Counted from the first letter of the stretch, positions 15,400 to 23,497 are shown. The stretch: DNA of 24,211 nt from Chloroflexota bacterium (GCA_005240105.1 SBAT01000007.1:1-24211), one strand, 5' to 3'. Numbers and translations are program-made. Notes: generated by a model not told the origin, from the letters alone.

Positions 15400-15915
15400 A
15401 TGCAATATCCATATAAAGACAAGAGCCCGAAAATCGATGAAAGCGCCTACATCGCGCCAACAGCGGTACTTATTGGCGCTGTCACATTAGGCAAGAATTC
15501 AAGCGTCTGGTTCAACGCCGTTTTGCGCGGTGACTTGAACTCGATTGTTGTCGGTTCCGACAGCAATATCCAAGATGGCTGCCTGCTGCATGTTACCCAC
15601 GAATTGCCCGTGATAATTGAAGACCGCGTCACAATAGGACACGGGGCAGTAGTCCACGGCTGCCACATCGAGTCTGATTGCTTGATTGCCATGGGCGCTG
15701 TCATCCTTGATGGCGCGCACATTGGACAAGGCTCGTTAATTGCCGCCGGGGCGGTGGTCTCTCCCAATACAAAAATTCCACCCAAGAGTCTGGTCATGGG
15801 CGTGCCGGCCAAAGTCGTGCGCCAGATGTCGGAAGAAGACCTGAACCGCACGAAATTCAACTGGCAGCACTATGTGGAGTACGGGCGCATTTATAAACAG
15901 TTGCCCCTGTCCTAG
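15400..15915 (+). CDS. Gamma-class carbonic anhydrase / acyltransferase-like left-handed beta-helix protein
   Basis: This 171-residue protein is built of hexapeptide repeats (left-handed beta helix). The gamma carbonic anhydrase signature is clear: FNAVLRGDLNSIVVGSDSNIQDGCLLH, then GHGAVVHGCHI. The three metal-ligand histidines are H64, H81 and H86. The family includes CO2 hydratases and structural relatives (YrdA, PaaY, CcmM N-terminus), so activity on CO2 is likely but not certain. I chose the ATG at 15400. The in-frame TTG at 15373 lies inside the predicted promoter. There is no operon partner: the upstream gene is divergent and the next gene starts 102 bases later. Confidence 0.88.
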   Translation: MQYPYKDKSPKIDESAYIAPTAVLIGAVTLGKNSSVWFNAVLRGDLNSIVVGSDSNIQDGCLLHVTHELPVIIEDRVTIGHGAVVHGCHIESDCLIAMGAVILDGAHIGQGSLIAAGAVVSPNTKIPPKSLVMGVPAKVVRQMSEEDLNRTKFNWQHYVEYGRIYKQLPLS

Positions 15916-16017
15916 AAGTTCATTGGGTTTTTAATTCCCAGTACGTGGTCTCCCCAATGACCAGCCGTCCAACAGTGCCTATAGTGGTTTCAGCATCCAC
16001 TAAACGAAGGCGGCACC

Positions 16018-16824
16018 TTGTCTTACTTTGAAGATCTCCTCAATCAGGTGAAGCAGCGTCCCTCCAAAGTGGAACAAGCTGCTACTTACAAAATTCTTGA
16101 AGAAACGACCTTTGTTAAAGAGCTGGTCAAGCCAAGCACAACGAAGGAAAGCTTCACTCCGAAGGAAAGCTTCGCTAGCCAGCAAATCGCCTCCACACAC
16201 AACCGCTTAAACCACAAAGATGCCATTTTCCGCATCTTTGCCCCCCAGGCAAAAGGAGTAAATGTCGGATCTGGTTTCTTCTACGCGCCAGAAGGCAAAT
16301 TCTTGACCGACTTGCATGTAATAGGGGATGCAAATACTTTAGAAATTAAGCTCAATAACGGTCAGCAGCTAACAGGCGTTGTGGAAAAGCGTGATCGCGC
16401 AACTGACCTGGCTACCGGCTACATCGTGGATACAAAGACACAGCTGCCCTACCTAATGATTGATAATTCTCGACCTTTAGAAACATACAAGGGAACAACT
16501 TACGTCGCTGGATACGCTTACGGAACAGACTTTCAATTCCTGCCAGGAAAATTTCGCAAAATGTCGTATGTAGGAATCGCATCAGATGGCGATCTAGAAC
16601 TTGGCGAAAACCCCAGCCGGTCAGTGATCCTGAGTAACCACTTTACGCCACGAGCAATGTCCGGAGGAGTAATTTTCGATGAGAATTACTTGCCCATCGG
16701 AATTATTGACAAAGGCGACATCCTGAATAAGGGTCAATCCTCCACAACAATCTCTACGCCCATTGGCGACGCCCTTAACTTGATCAAGAAACCACGAACT
16801 TATAATCTGGACGCCAAACTCTAA
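16018..16824 (+). CDS. Trypsin/HtrA-like serine protease domain protein without signal peptide or PDZ domain
   Basis: This is a 268-residue protein. The protease fold is visible from about residue 70: GSGFFYAPEGKFLTDLHVIG with catalytic His100, RATDLATGYI with Asp130, and AMSGGVIFDENYLPIGII with Ser215. The order and spacing fit the HtrA/DegP-type domain. The Ser motif AMSGG differs from the usual GNSGG. There is no PDZ domain and no signal peptide or membrane segment; the N-terminal 65 residues are polar and helical with a short internal repeat (KESF twice). So it is probably a cytoplasmic protease or an inactive relative. The TTG start has only a moderate upstream purine run (AAGG). Its stop overlaps the convergent hydrolase gene. 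Confidence 0.75.
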   Translation: MSYFEDLLNQVKQRPSKVEQAATYKILEETTFVKELVKPSTTKESFTPKESFASQQIASTHNRLNHKDAIFRIFAPQAKGVNVGSGFFYAPEGKFLTDLHVIGDANTLEIKLNNGQQLTGVVEKRDRATDLATGYIVDTKTQLPYLMIDNSRPLETYKGTTYVAGYAYGTDFQFLPGKFRKMSYVGIASDGDLELGENPSRSVILSNHFTPRAMSGGVIFDENYLPIGIIDKGDILNKGQSSTTISTPIGDALNLIKKPRTYNLDAKL

Positions 16825-17816
16825 GACCGTAATTTCTTGCCTGTCGGACTTGGCTTAGCCGCAGCCTTGAAGATTTCACCTTTAACTTGCACTTGCGGCA
16901 TGTGTTGCGTAAGCCAGCCGGAAATTGTCTCCAGAGTATTGTCGTTTATATATGATGTCTCCAGCAATACGTGTCCTCTGGAATTAAACCAGCGCACTGT
17001 TTGATCCTTAGACTTTAAATTGTTCATCAAGGCAACAATGCCATCGGCTTTGATAATTTTGTCGGCACTGCCTTGAATGATTAAGACTGGAATATGTGGC
17101 GGAATATTGCGCACATAAGCAAGCGTTTGCTTCATTGTCCGGCGACTGCCCAAAAGTGCTTTCAAATTGAGTGACTTCCGCGTCAGCGGATCTTTTAAAG
17201 CTTCCTCGGTAATCCGCGGATCATCCGATGTATAGGTCTTGATGTAAGGATCCATGTTGAATTCGCGTTTAGGATTCGTACAAAACTTAGCAGCATCGAC
17301 AAACATTTGTTTACATAGTGAATGGTGATGCGCAATGGCCGGACTGGAAAGAATTAGTCCATCTGTTAAATCCGGTCGAACTCCGGCTAAATGCAGGGCA
17401 AGGTCAGCGCCCAGACTTTCGCCAATGCAGAACATCGGCTGGTGAGGATGCAGCGAACGCATGCGTGCTGCCAGGTTAACCAAGTCCTCGTAAGACTTTT
17501 CGTAACTTATCTTATCGCCACCAGCGAACTTGCCTTTTTCATCCTGCCAGCGACCATAGCCACGTAAATCCTGGGCCACAACCACATAACCTTTATCGGC
17601 TAGATAACCACCCAGCTTATCGAAGGAGCCGCCGTGCTTCATCAAACCATGAACGGCAATTACAACCCCTTGCTCGTTTTTGGTTTTGTCGGACCATTCA
17701 TATACAGGCAGCTTGAGCTCCCTTGTAAGAATGCCCTGCTCGTCTCTTTCCGGCTGGGACCAGGTAGATGAACTCGGAACGAGACAAAAAATCAACGCCA
17801 GCGAAAGCTGCGTCAT
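16821..17816 (-). CDS. Exported alpha/beta hydrolase (monoacylglycerol lipase-like)
   Basis: This is a 331-residue protein from the ATG at 17816, with a GGGG ribosome site about 7 bases upstream. A signal peptide follows directly (MTQLSLALIFCLVPSSSTWSQ). A TTG 51 bases further upstream would bury the signal peptide and is less likely. Serine hydrolase fold: oxyanion region AVHGLMKHG (54-62), DLRGYG, nucleophile elbow GESLG (Ser134), Asp252 in GSADKI, and His282 in RGHVLLE. This pattern fits Hydrolase_4/lysophospholipase-type enzymes acting on ester bonds of lipids. The C-terminal tail (about 312-331) is basic. The natural substrate is not known. It converges with the protease gene by a 4-base overlap. 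Confidence 0.88.
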   Translation of the reverse strand: MTQLSLALIFCLVPSSSTWSQPERDEQGILTRELKLPVYEWSDKTKNEQGVVIAVHGLMKHGGSFDKLGGYLADKGYVVVAQDLRGYGRWQDEKGKFAGGDKISYEKSYEDLVNLAARMRSLHPHQPMFCIGESLGADLALHLAGVRPDLTDGLILSSPAIAHHHSLCKQMFVDAAKFCTNPKREFNMDPYIKTYTSDDPRITEEALKDPLTRKSLNLKALLGSRRTMKQTLAYVRNIPPHIPVLIIQGSADKIIKADGIVALMNNLKSKDQTVRWFNSRGHVLLETSYINDNTLETISGWLTQHMPQVQVKGEIFKAAAKPSPTGKKLRS

Positions 17817-17907
17817 TTTTTTCCCCAAGGAGCCACCGTAAAACGTTATCAAAATCCCAGTTTCCAAAATACGCCGTTGCTACTAGTCATGTACCAAGCC
17901 CTCTAAT

Positions 17908-17935
17908 ATTTCAAAACATAGAGACTTGATGTCAA
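17908..17935 (-). promoter_or_regulatory. Candidate promoter of the alpha/beta hydrolase gene
   Basis: On the minus strand a perfect TTGACA (17935-17930) is followed after 16 bases by TGAAAT (17913-17908, 4 of 6). The -35 lies within the palindrome at 17924-17937. The leader would be about 85 bases. Confidence 0.35.
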
Positions 17936-17937
17936 GT
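17924..17937. promoter_or_regulatory. Palindrome (possible operator) in the hydrolase/carB divergent region
   Basis: ACTTGATGTCAAGT is a near-perfect palindrome with 6-bp arms and a 2-base centre. It overlaps the predicted -35 of the hydrolase promoter, a typical place for a repressor site. The binding factor is unknown. Confidence 0.3.
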
Positions 17938-17964
17938 GATAAAATCTTGTCAACGAAACCTAGT

Positions 17965-17977
17965 ACACTGTCAGTGT
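17965..17977. promoter_or_regulatory. Perfect 13-bp palindrome upstream of carB
   Basis: ACACTGTCAGTGT (6-bp arms, one central base) ends 22 bases before the carB ATG and overlaps a TACACT that could be the -10 element. It could be an operator or a short leader hairpin; no regulator is identified. Confidence 0.35.
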
Positions 17978-17999
17978 TTTCACCACAGAGATAGGACTT

Positions 18000-20900
18000 A
18001 TGCCTAAGCGAAGCGACCTGAAAAAGATTCTGGTTTTAGGGGCTGGTCCGATAACGATTGGGCAGGCGTGCGAATTTGATTATTCAGGCACACAGGCCTG
18101 CAAGGCACTCAAAGAAGAGGGCTACGAAGTTGTCCTCATCAATTCAAACCCGGCGACGATCATGACCGATCCGGAAGTTGCCGACAGGACTTACATAGAA
18201 CCGGTAACAGCTTCTGTTGCTCGTGAAGTAATCAAACGAGAAAAGCCGGATGCCCTCTTACCGACGATGGGCGGCCAAACTGCTTTAAACGTGGCCGTTG
18301 AATTAGCCGAATCCGGATTTCTCGAAGAAGCAAAAGTAGAACTAATTGGCGCCAAGCTTCCGGCAATTAAGTTGGCTGAAGACCGCGACTTGTTCAAAAA
18401 AAAGATGCTGGAAATTGGACTCGATGTGCCGAAGTCCGGCATAGCCAGGCAGTTAGGCGACGTAAAGGAAATAGCAAATGAGATTGGTTTCCCGATAATC
18501 ATTCGTCCGGCTTTCACGCTTGGTGGCGCCGGCGGTGGCATCGCCTACAACCAAGAAGAGCTTGATGATATTGCGCAATCTGGACTAAACGCCAGTCCGG
18601 TTAATGAGATTTTGCTGGAAGAAAGCGTGCTTGGCTGGAAAGAATTAGAACTTGAAGTTATGCGTGATTGCCAGGACAACGTGGTAATTATTTGCTCAAT
18701 TGAAAACTTTGATCCGATGGGTGTTCACACAGGCGATTCGATCACCGTGGCACCCTTGCAGACAATTAGCGACAAAGAATATCAAGCTTTGCGTAATGCG
18801 GCAATTAAGGTTATCCGTGCCGTCGGAGTAGACACAGGCGGCTCCAACATTCAGTTTGGTCTTTGTCCGGAAACAGGACGCATTGTTGTAATTGAAATGA
18901 ACCCGCGTGTATCTCGTTCTTCTGCTTTAGCCAGCAAAGCCACTGGATACCCCATTGCTAAGATTGCCGCAAAACTAGCCGTTGGACTAACTCTTGATGA
19001 AATCCCCAACGACATAACAAAAGTCACGCCTGCCTCTTTTGAGCCGGTTATAGACTATGTAATTACTAAAATCCCCCGGTTCAATTTTGAAAAGTTTGCC
19101 GGCGCCGACCCAACTTTGACCACTCAGATGAAATCAGTTGGCGAAGTAATGGCCATTGGCCGCACGTTCCAAGAGTCCATGCAAAAAGCATTGCGGGGAT
19201 TGGAATTAGGACTCAATGGTTTTACGGGCATTGCCTCACGGATGGAAGCTGATGCCAGCGAATGGCGCAAACGACTCTCAGTGCCCAACCGTCACCGCTT
19301 AACGGACATATTTGGCGCCTTTGAAGCTGGAATTCCTCTGAGCGAAATTGAAGAGTTGACCCGCATTGATCCTTGGTTCCTGGACAATCTGCTTGAACTC
19401 TGGCAAGAGACCAAGCAGCTTAATCAGAAAAGTCTGAATGATCTTGATCGTGCATATTTGACGCACTTAAAGCAATTAGGTTTTTCCGACAGACAAATTG
19501 CCCACGCAATATCAAGAGACGGCAAGAAGGTCACAGAAGATCAAGTCTTTGACCTCAGATCACAATTCAAAGTTATGCCGACATACAAGACTGTCGATAC
19601 TTGCGCCGCTGAATTCCTTTCATCTACGCCGTACCTCTACTCTACTTACGAAAAAGAATCGGAAGTGCCGACATCGAACAAGCAAAAGGTAATTATCCTT
19701 GGCGGCGGTCCAAATAGAATTGGTCAAGGTATTGAGTTTGACTATTGTTGCGTGCAGGCAAGCATGGCACTGCGTGAAATGGGATTGGAATCCATCATGG
19801 TTAACTCCAATCCGGAAACCGTCTCCACCGACTATGACGTTTCAGACAGGCTTTATTTCGAACCGTTGACGCTGGAAGACATTACCCACATTGCCATGGT
19901 CGAGAAACCACTGGGCGTCATCGTCCAACTGGGCGGTCAAACGCCACTGAAATTATCGAGAGGGCTGGAAGCTCGCGGCATAAAAATTCTGGGCACTGCT
20001 CCGGAATCAATTGATAGAGCCGAAGACAGAGCACTCTTCAATGATTTGATCAAAAAGCTCGGACTACGTCAACCGCCAGGCTCAACAGCCTACAGCACAG
20101 AAGAAGCGCAGCGCATTGCTCGCGAAGTTGGCTATCCGGTATTGGTCCGTCCAAGCTATGTGCTTGGCGGTCGAGCAATGGAAATTCTCTACAGTGAAGA
20201 GGAATTGCAGCGCTGGCTAACAACGGCATTGCGCGTCGAGCCTGATCGCCCGGTATTAATCGACAAGTTCCTGGAAAACGCCATTGAAATTGACGTCGAC
20301 GCCATTAGCGACGGCACCGAAACAATAATAGCCGGCATCATGGAGCACATCGAACAAGCAGGAGTACACTCCGGCGACAGTACCTGTGTATTGCCGACTC
20401 AATCAATTCCTCTGAAAACTCTTGAGGAAATTCGCTCAGCTACAGAAGCCCTGTCTCGTGAATTAAATGTTGTCGGCTTGATGAATATCCAGTTTGCCGT
20501 CAAAGACGATTTGCTTTATGTCCTGGAAGTAAATCCACGGGCCAGTCGCACCGTGCCTTTCGTGTCCAAGGCAACAGGCGTTCCATGGGCCAAGTTGGCC
20601 GCCAAAGTAATGGCCGGCAAGAAGCTTGCTGAATTAAACATCAGCGCCAGACTAATTCCACCGCACGTCTCTGTGAAATCAGTGGTAATTCCATTCAAAC
20701 GTTTTCCTGGAGCACAAATTACCCTCGGTCCGGAAATGCGCTCTACAGGCGAAGTGATGGGTGTGGCTTCCCAGTTTGGACTGGCATTTGCTAAAGCACA
20801 ACTAGGCGCTGGACACGATTTACCAATGAAGGGTCGTGTATTTATAAGCGTGTCCGACCATTACAAACAAGAAGTGGTACCAATTGCCCAGAGCCTTTAT

Positions 20901-21272
20901 CAATTAGGATTTGAACTTGTGGCCACGCGTGGAACGGCATCAGTTGTGCGCTCCGGTGGAATTCCAGTTGTCGTCGTCAACAAAGTTTCTGAAGGCAGAC
21001 CCAACCTCATCGACAGAATCAAGAACGGCGAAATCAACTTGGTCATAAACATCCCGTCAGGAAGAACCGCACACGTGGACGATCAATTAATTCGCCAAGC
21101 GTCAATTAATTACAACGTGCCTGTAGTGACGACCTTATCCGGAGCCCAGGCGACCGTATCCGGTATTTCAGCACTTCAGGCTGGTCCACTGGCTGTGAAG
21201 AGCCTGCAGGAATACCACAGCAATATTGCGTATTGGGAAAAGACCACACGCGAAGTTCCCAGCAATGCGTAA
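18000..21272 (+). CDS. carB: Carbamoyl phosphate synthase large subunit
   Basis: This 1090-residue enzyme makes carbamoyl phosphate for pyrimidine and arginine synthesis from bicarbonate, ATP and ammonia supplied by CarA. Two homologous ATP-grasp halves are clear. The first begins VLGAGPITIGQACEFDYSG (about 13-31) with TMGGQTALN and RPAFTLGGAGGG. The second begins ILGGGPNRIGQGIEFDYC (about residue 564) with QLGGQTPLKL and RPSYVLGGRAM. Between them lies the helical oligomerisation domain (about 410-550). The C-terminal MGS-like allosteric domain starts at about 940 (GRVFISVSDHYK ... NKVSEGRPN ... INIPSGR). Length is normal (E. coli about 1073). The ribosome site AGGA precedes the ATG closely. 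carA is not in this window, so the subunits are unlinked here. Confidence 0.97.
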   Translation: MPKRSDLKKILVLGAGPITIGQACEFDYSGTQACKALKEEGYEVVLINSNPATIMTDPEVADRTYIEPVTASVAREVIKREKPDALLPTMGGQTALNVAVELAESGFLEEAKVELIGAKLPAIKLAEDRDLFKKKMLEIGLDVPKSGIARQLGDVKEIANEIGFPIIIRPAFTLGGAGGGIAYNQEELDDIAQSGLNASPVNEILLEESVLGWKELELEVMRDCQDNVVIICSIENFDPMGVHTGDSITVAPLQTISDKEYQALRNAAIKVIRAVGVDTGGSNIQFGLCPETGRIVVIEMNPRVSRSSALASKATGYPIAKIAAKLAVGLTLDEIPNDITKVTPASFEPVIDYVITKIPRFNFEKFAGADPTLTTQMKSVGEVMAIGRTFQESMQKALRGLELGLNGFTGIASRMEADASEWRKRLSVPNRHRLTDIFGAFEAGIPLSEIEELTRIDPWFLDNLLELWQETKQLNQKSLNDLDRAYLTHLKQLGFSDRQIAHAISRDGKKVTEDQVFDLRSQFKVMPTYKTVDTCAAEFLSSTPYLYSTYEKESEVPTSNKQKVIILGGGPNRIGQGIEFDYCCVQASMALREMGLESIMVNSNPETVSTDYDVSDRLYFEPLTLEDITHIAMVEKPLGVIVQLGGQTPLKLSRGLEARGIKILGTAPESIDRAEDRALFNDLIKKLGLRQPPGSTAYSTEEAQRIAREVGYPVLVRPSYVLGGRAMEILYSEEELQRWLTTALRVEPDRPVLIDKFLENAIEIDVDAISDGTETIIAGIMEHIEQAGVHSGDSTCVLPTQSIPLKTLEEIRSATEALSRELNVVGLMNIQFAVKDDLLYVLEVNPRASRTVPFVSKATGVPWAKLAAKVMAGKKLAELNISARLIPPHVSVKSVVIPFKRFPGAQITLGPEMRSTGEVMGVASQFGLAFAKAQLGAGHDLPMKGRVFISVSDHYKQEVVPIAQSLYQLGFELVATRGTASVVRSGGIPVVVVNKVSEGRPNLIDRIKNGEINLVINIPSGRTAHVDDQLIRQASINYNVPVVTTLSGAQATVSGISALQAGPLAVKSLQEYHSNIAYWEKTTREVPSNA

Positions 21273-21287
21273 TCCTAAGAGGTTAAT

Positions 21288-21878
21288 ATGTCCACAAAAC
21301 CAAAGTTGCTTGTCTTCGCAGGCTCCCTGCGCAAAGACTCTTTCAACAAGAAACTTGTAAAAATTGCCGAAGCTGGCGCAAAAGAAGCTGGAGCTGATAC
21401 CACCTTCTTAGACTTAACTTCCCTTGAATTACCAATATTCAATCAAGACCACGAAGAAGAGAAGGGACTGCCGCCAGGCGCTCGCAAATTGAAAGACTTG
21501 ATGCTTAGCCACGACGGTTTCTTAATTGCCGCTCCCGAATACAACAGCTCAATCACAGCCGCCCTAAAAAATGCTATCGACTGGGCATCGCGTCCAGTGG
21601 AAGGCGAAAAGAATCTCGAGTGCTTCCGAGGCAAGGTAGTGGGCTTAATGAGCGCATCCCCAGGTGCCTTGGGCGGTCTGCGCGGTCTTGTTCACGTGCG
21701 GGCTATTTTCAACAACATATTTAGTCTGGTCATTCCTGAGCAGGTCGCTGTAAGTAAAGCTAACGAAGCCTTTGCCGATGATGGTTCTTTAAAAGATGCA
21801 AAACAGCATCAAGGGGTCATGGACATTGGCAGAAGCGTCGCCAAAATAGCCGGCAAGTTGAAATCTACGGAGTCCTGA
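21288..21878 (+). CDS. NAD(P)H-dependent FMN reductase-like flavoprotein
   Basis: This is a 196-residue flavodoxin-like protein of the NADPH-dependent FMN reductase family. The phosphate-binding loop GSLRKDSFNKKL (residues 12-23) and the conserved PEYNSSITAALKNAIDWAS (about 84-102) bind FMN, followed by GKVVGLMSASPGALGG. Relatives reduce quinones, chromate, azo dyes or free flavin, so the physiological substrate cannot be named. A good ribosome site (AAGAGG) lies 6 bases before the ATG, and only 15 bases separate it from carB, so it is probably co-transcribed with carB. Its 3' end overlaps the convergent mqsA by 14 bases. Confidence 0.88.
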   Translation: MSTKPKLLVFAGSLRKDSFNKKLVKIAEAGAKEAGADTTFLDLTSLELPIFNQDHEEEKGLPPGARKLKDLMLSHDGFLIAAPEYNSSITAALKNAIDWASRPVEGEKNLECFRGKVVGLMSASPGALGGLRGLVHVRAIFNNIFSLVIPEQVAVSKANEAFADDGSLKDAKQHQGVMDIGRSVAKIAGKLKSTES

Positions 21879-22266
21879 TCTCGGATATCAGATCCGGGTG
21901 ACGATCAAGTACCCTCAACAGTTTTACCAGTGACAATGGTGGCTTGGTCTTGCCGTTTTCATATCTAGAGAATGCATTGACACCGCCTCCAAAAATCTCA
22001 GCAGCCTCACGTTGATCTAGCTTGAGTTTCTTGCGAACGCTTGTAATAAATGCTGGATCAACAATCGACGCATTCACTTGTTTATTGAACTCCAGCATCA
22101 ACTCACCGGTGCGTACCGATTGATTGCGATCGAGTACCACTTCGCCACAAGCCGGGCAATAGTCACCAATCACCGCAGGAAGAATGGTTGATTCGCCTTT
22201 GTATGTGTACGGCATGTCGCGGGTGTCATGCACCAGTTTAGCTTCCCCACAATTTGGACACTTCAT
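21865..22266 (-). CDS. mqsA: MqsA-family antitoxin
   Basis: This 133-residue antitoxin neutralises MqsR and represses its own operon. Zinc-binding N-terminal domain: C3 and C6 in MKCPNCG, C37 and C40 in DYCPACG, the same positions as in E. coli MqsA. C-terminal HTH domain: VRKKLKLDQREAAEIFGGG, with N97 and R101 (in VNAFSRYENG) at the positions known to read DNA. It ends LLRVLDRHPDLISEIR like the family. I chose ATG 22266 because it gives the family N-terminus MKCP and has AAGGAG 8 bases upstream; GTG 22272, which overlaps the toxin stop, is too close to that site. It is encoded downstream of the toxin, the usual order for mqsRA. Confidence 0.95.
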   Translation of the reverse strand: MKCPNCGEAKLVHDTRDMPYTYKGESTILPAVIGDYCPACGEVVLDRNQSVRTGELMLEFNKQVNASIVDPAFITSVRKKLKLDQREAAEIFGGGVNAFSRYENGKTKPPLSLVKLLRVLDRHPDLISEIRTP

Positions 22267-22268
22267 GT

Positions 22269-22565
22269 TCACAACTCCTTGAAAGATACGATGAGCACAT
22301 CGTCAACGACTGTAAGTTTTAAGTAGATCTCTCCAGCTTTTGTCGTAGGGCGGTAGACATCTTGCCAAACCGTGTGGTCGCCATGCGTCGTCATGCTTTT
22401 GTAGAAATCCTGTGATGTAAGCGCCATGACTACGCTGACCATCCCATCGAAGTCGAATCCCAGGGCATAAGCACCCGCAACAGCCGACATGGTTGCACGC
22501 ACATTCCCTTCTTTAGCCAGAGACTGTACGACCGGTAGAGGGCAATGGGGTTTGCGTTTTTCCAT
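22269..22565 (-). CDS. mqsR: MqsR-family mRNA interferase toxin
   Basis: This is a 98-residue ribosome-independent RNase toxin; E. coli MqsR cuts mRNA at GCU. The sequence closely follows the family from start to end: MEKRKPHCPL at the N-terminus, GFDFDGMVSV, the conserved core SQDFYKSMTTHGDHTVWQDV, YRPTTKAGEIYLKLTV and the C-terminal DVLIVSFKEL. Residues reported as catalytic in the family (Lys/Tyr/Arg region) are present. The ATG at 22565 matches the E. coli N-terminus; an in-frame ATG at 22574 would add three residues. The antitoxin starts 2 bases after its stop. The operon has its own promoter and operator, and lies between housekeeping genes, which fits acquisition as a mobile module. 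Confidence 0.95.
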   Translation of the reverse strand: MEKRKPHCPLPVVQSLAKEGNVRATMSAVAGAYALGFDFDGMVSVVMALTSQDFYKSMTTHGDHTVWQDVYRPTTKAGEIYLKLTVVDDVLIVSFKEL

Positions 22566-22572
22566 TGATTCC

Positions 22573-22602
22573 ATTTTAACCCACTTGGTTAATTTTTGGC
22601 AA
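22573..22602 (-). promoter_or_regulatory. mqsRA promoter
   Basis: On the minus strand TTGCCA (22602-22597, 5 of 6) and TAAAAT (22578-22573, 5 of 6) are separated by 18 bases. Both are embedded in the inverted repeats described as operator. With the ATG at 22565 the mRNA would have almost no leader. Confidence 0.5.
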
Positions 22603-22618
22603 GTAGGTTAATTGACCT
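22576..22618. promoter_or_regulatory. mqsRA operator (inverted repeats, probable MqsA sites)
   Basis: TTAACCCACTTG (22576-22587) and CAAGTAGGTTAA (22600-22611) are inverted copies matching at 11 of 12 positions. Partly overlapping them are AACCCACTTGGTT (22578-22590) and AGGTTAATTGACCT (22605-22618), each palindromic at its ends. AACC...GGTT half-sites resemble the E. coli MqsA palindrome (AACCT...AGGTT). They cover the promoter, fitting autorepression by MqsA. Confidence 0.55.
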
Positions 22619-22676
22619 GATTGAGGAAGTCTGCATAAGAAAGTCCAAACAGCCAAAATAGACGTCAGCCAAGCGC

Positions 22677-22682
22677 TATAAT
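22677..22682 (+). promoter_or_regulatory. -10 element of deoC
   Basis: A perfect TATAAT sits 36 bases before the GTG start of deoC; no strong -35 is visible. A purine-rich ribosome site (AGGGGGA) follows in the leader. Confidence 0.4.
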
Positions 22683-22718
22683 GATCCCCTTCGTATAGGA
22701 CAACCAGGGGGACCACCC

Positions 22719-23399
22719 GTGAGCCAAGACATTGCCAAATACATCGATCACACGCTTTTGAGCCCACAAGCCACACGTGATGAGATAAGCAAGCTTTGCA
22801 ACGAAGCAAAGGAGCATGGCTTCTACTCTGTATGCGTTAACCCCTGTCATGTTCGCCAGGCTGTCAAAGAATTGTCCTCTAGCAAAGTAGCAGTTGCCTG
22901 TGTAATTGGCTTTCCTTTGGGAGCAAATCTTACGGACATCAAAATTGCCGAAGCACAGCGGGCAATTTCAGAAGGCGCTGAAGAACTTGATCTGGTCATC
23001 AACATCGGCGCTCTGAAAGACGGCGAAATAGACTACGTTACCGACGAAATACGCTCTATTGTGAAAGTAGCAAAAGGCGCGCCGGTCAAGGTAATCATTG
23101 AGTGTGACCTCTTAACCGAACAAGAAAAAATTGCCGCTGCCGAGGCTTGCGTGAAAGCACAAGCAGCCATGGTCAAAACCTCCACTGGCTTTGTCAAAGA
23201 CGGCAAAGGCGCGACAATAGAAGATATTCAACTAATTAAAAAGACAATTGCCGGCAGTTCATTAGGAATTAAAGCCAGCGCAGGCATACGCGACCGGGAA
23301 AAAGCACAGGCTCTTATTGAAGCTGGTGCCACACGCCTGGGCACCTCAGCTGGTATCGCCATTGTCCAGGGCAAACAGCCTGCCAAAGCCGCCTATTAG
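22719..23399 (+). CDS. deoC: Deoxyribose-phosphate aldolase
   Basis: This is a 226-residue class I aldolase cleaving 2-deoxyribose 5-phosphate to glyceraldehyde 3-phosphate and acetaldehyde in deoxynucleoside breakdown. TIM-barrel motifs: YIDHTLLSPQAT at the N-terminus, the conserved Asp91 in ELDLVINIGALKDG, the Schiff-base Lys153 in MVKTSTGF, and the second lysine, Lys185, in GIKASAGIR, then the phosphate-binding GTSAG. Length and motifs fit the shorter bacterial type. The start is GTG at 22719 with AGGGGGA upstream. It is probably transcribed alone; no other deo gene is nearby. Confidence 0.95.
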   Translation: MSQDIAKYIDHTLLSPQATRDEISKLCNEAKEHGFYSVCVNPCHVRQAVKELSSSKVAVACVIGFPLGANLTDIKIAEAQRAISEGAEELDLVINIGALKDGEIDYVTDEIRSIVKVAKGAPVKVIIECDLLTEQEKIAAAEACVKAQAAMVKTSTGFVKDGKGATIEDIQLIKKTIAGSSLGIKASAGIRDREKAQALIEAGATRLGTSAGIAIVQGKQPAKAAY

Positions 23400-23467
23400 G
23401 GCAACGCTTCAGCCCGCTGCAGGCCTCACCAGCTCTGTATTATGGGACAAATTAGTTGTCAAGATGC

Positions 23468-23473
23468 TACAAT
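23468..23473 (+). promoter_or_regulatory. Possible -10 element of the small gene after deoC
   Basis: TACAAT (5 of 6) lies 24 bases before the ATG at 23498. Upstream at 18 bases is GGGACA, a poor -35 (4 of 6). Confidence 0.3.
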
Positions 23474-23497
23474 ACGACTCCACGTGGAGGAGATGTT

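Noticed and set aside
15257..15460. Minus-strand open frame through the GC-rich island
   Set aside because: It overlaps the start and promoter of the carbonic anhydrase gene, has no ribosome site, and its composition comes from the GC-rich repeat.
15447..15860. Minus-strand open frame opposite the carbonic anhydrase
   Set aside because: The opposite strand codes a textbook gamma carbonic anhydrase; hexapeptide repeats often leave open antisense frames.
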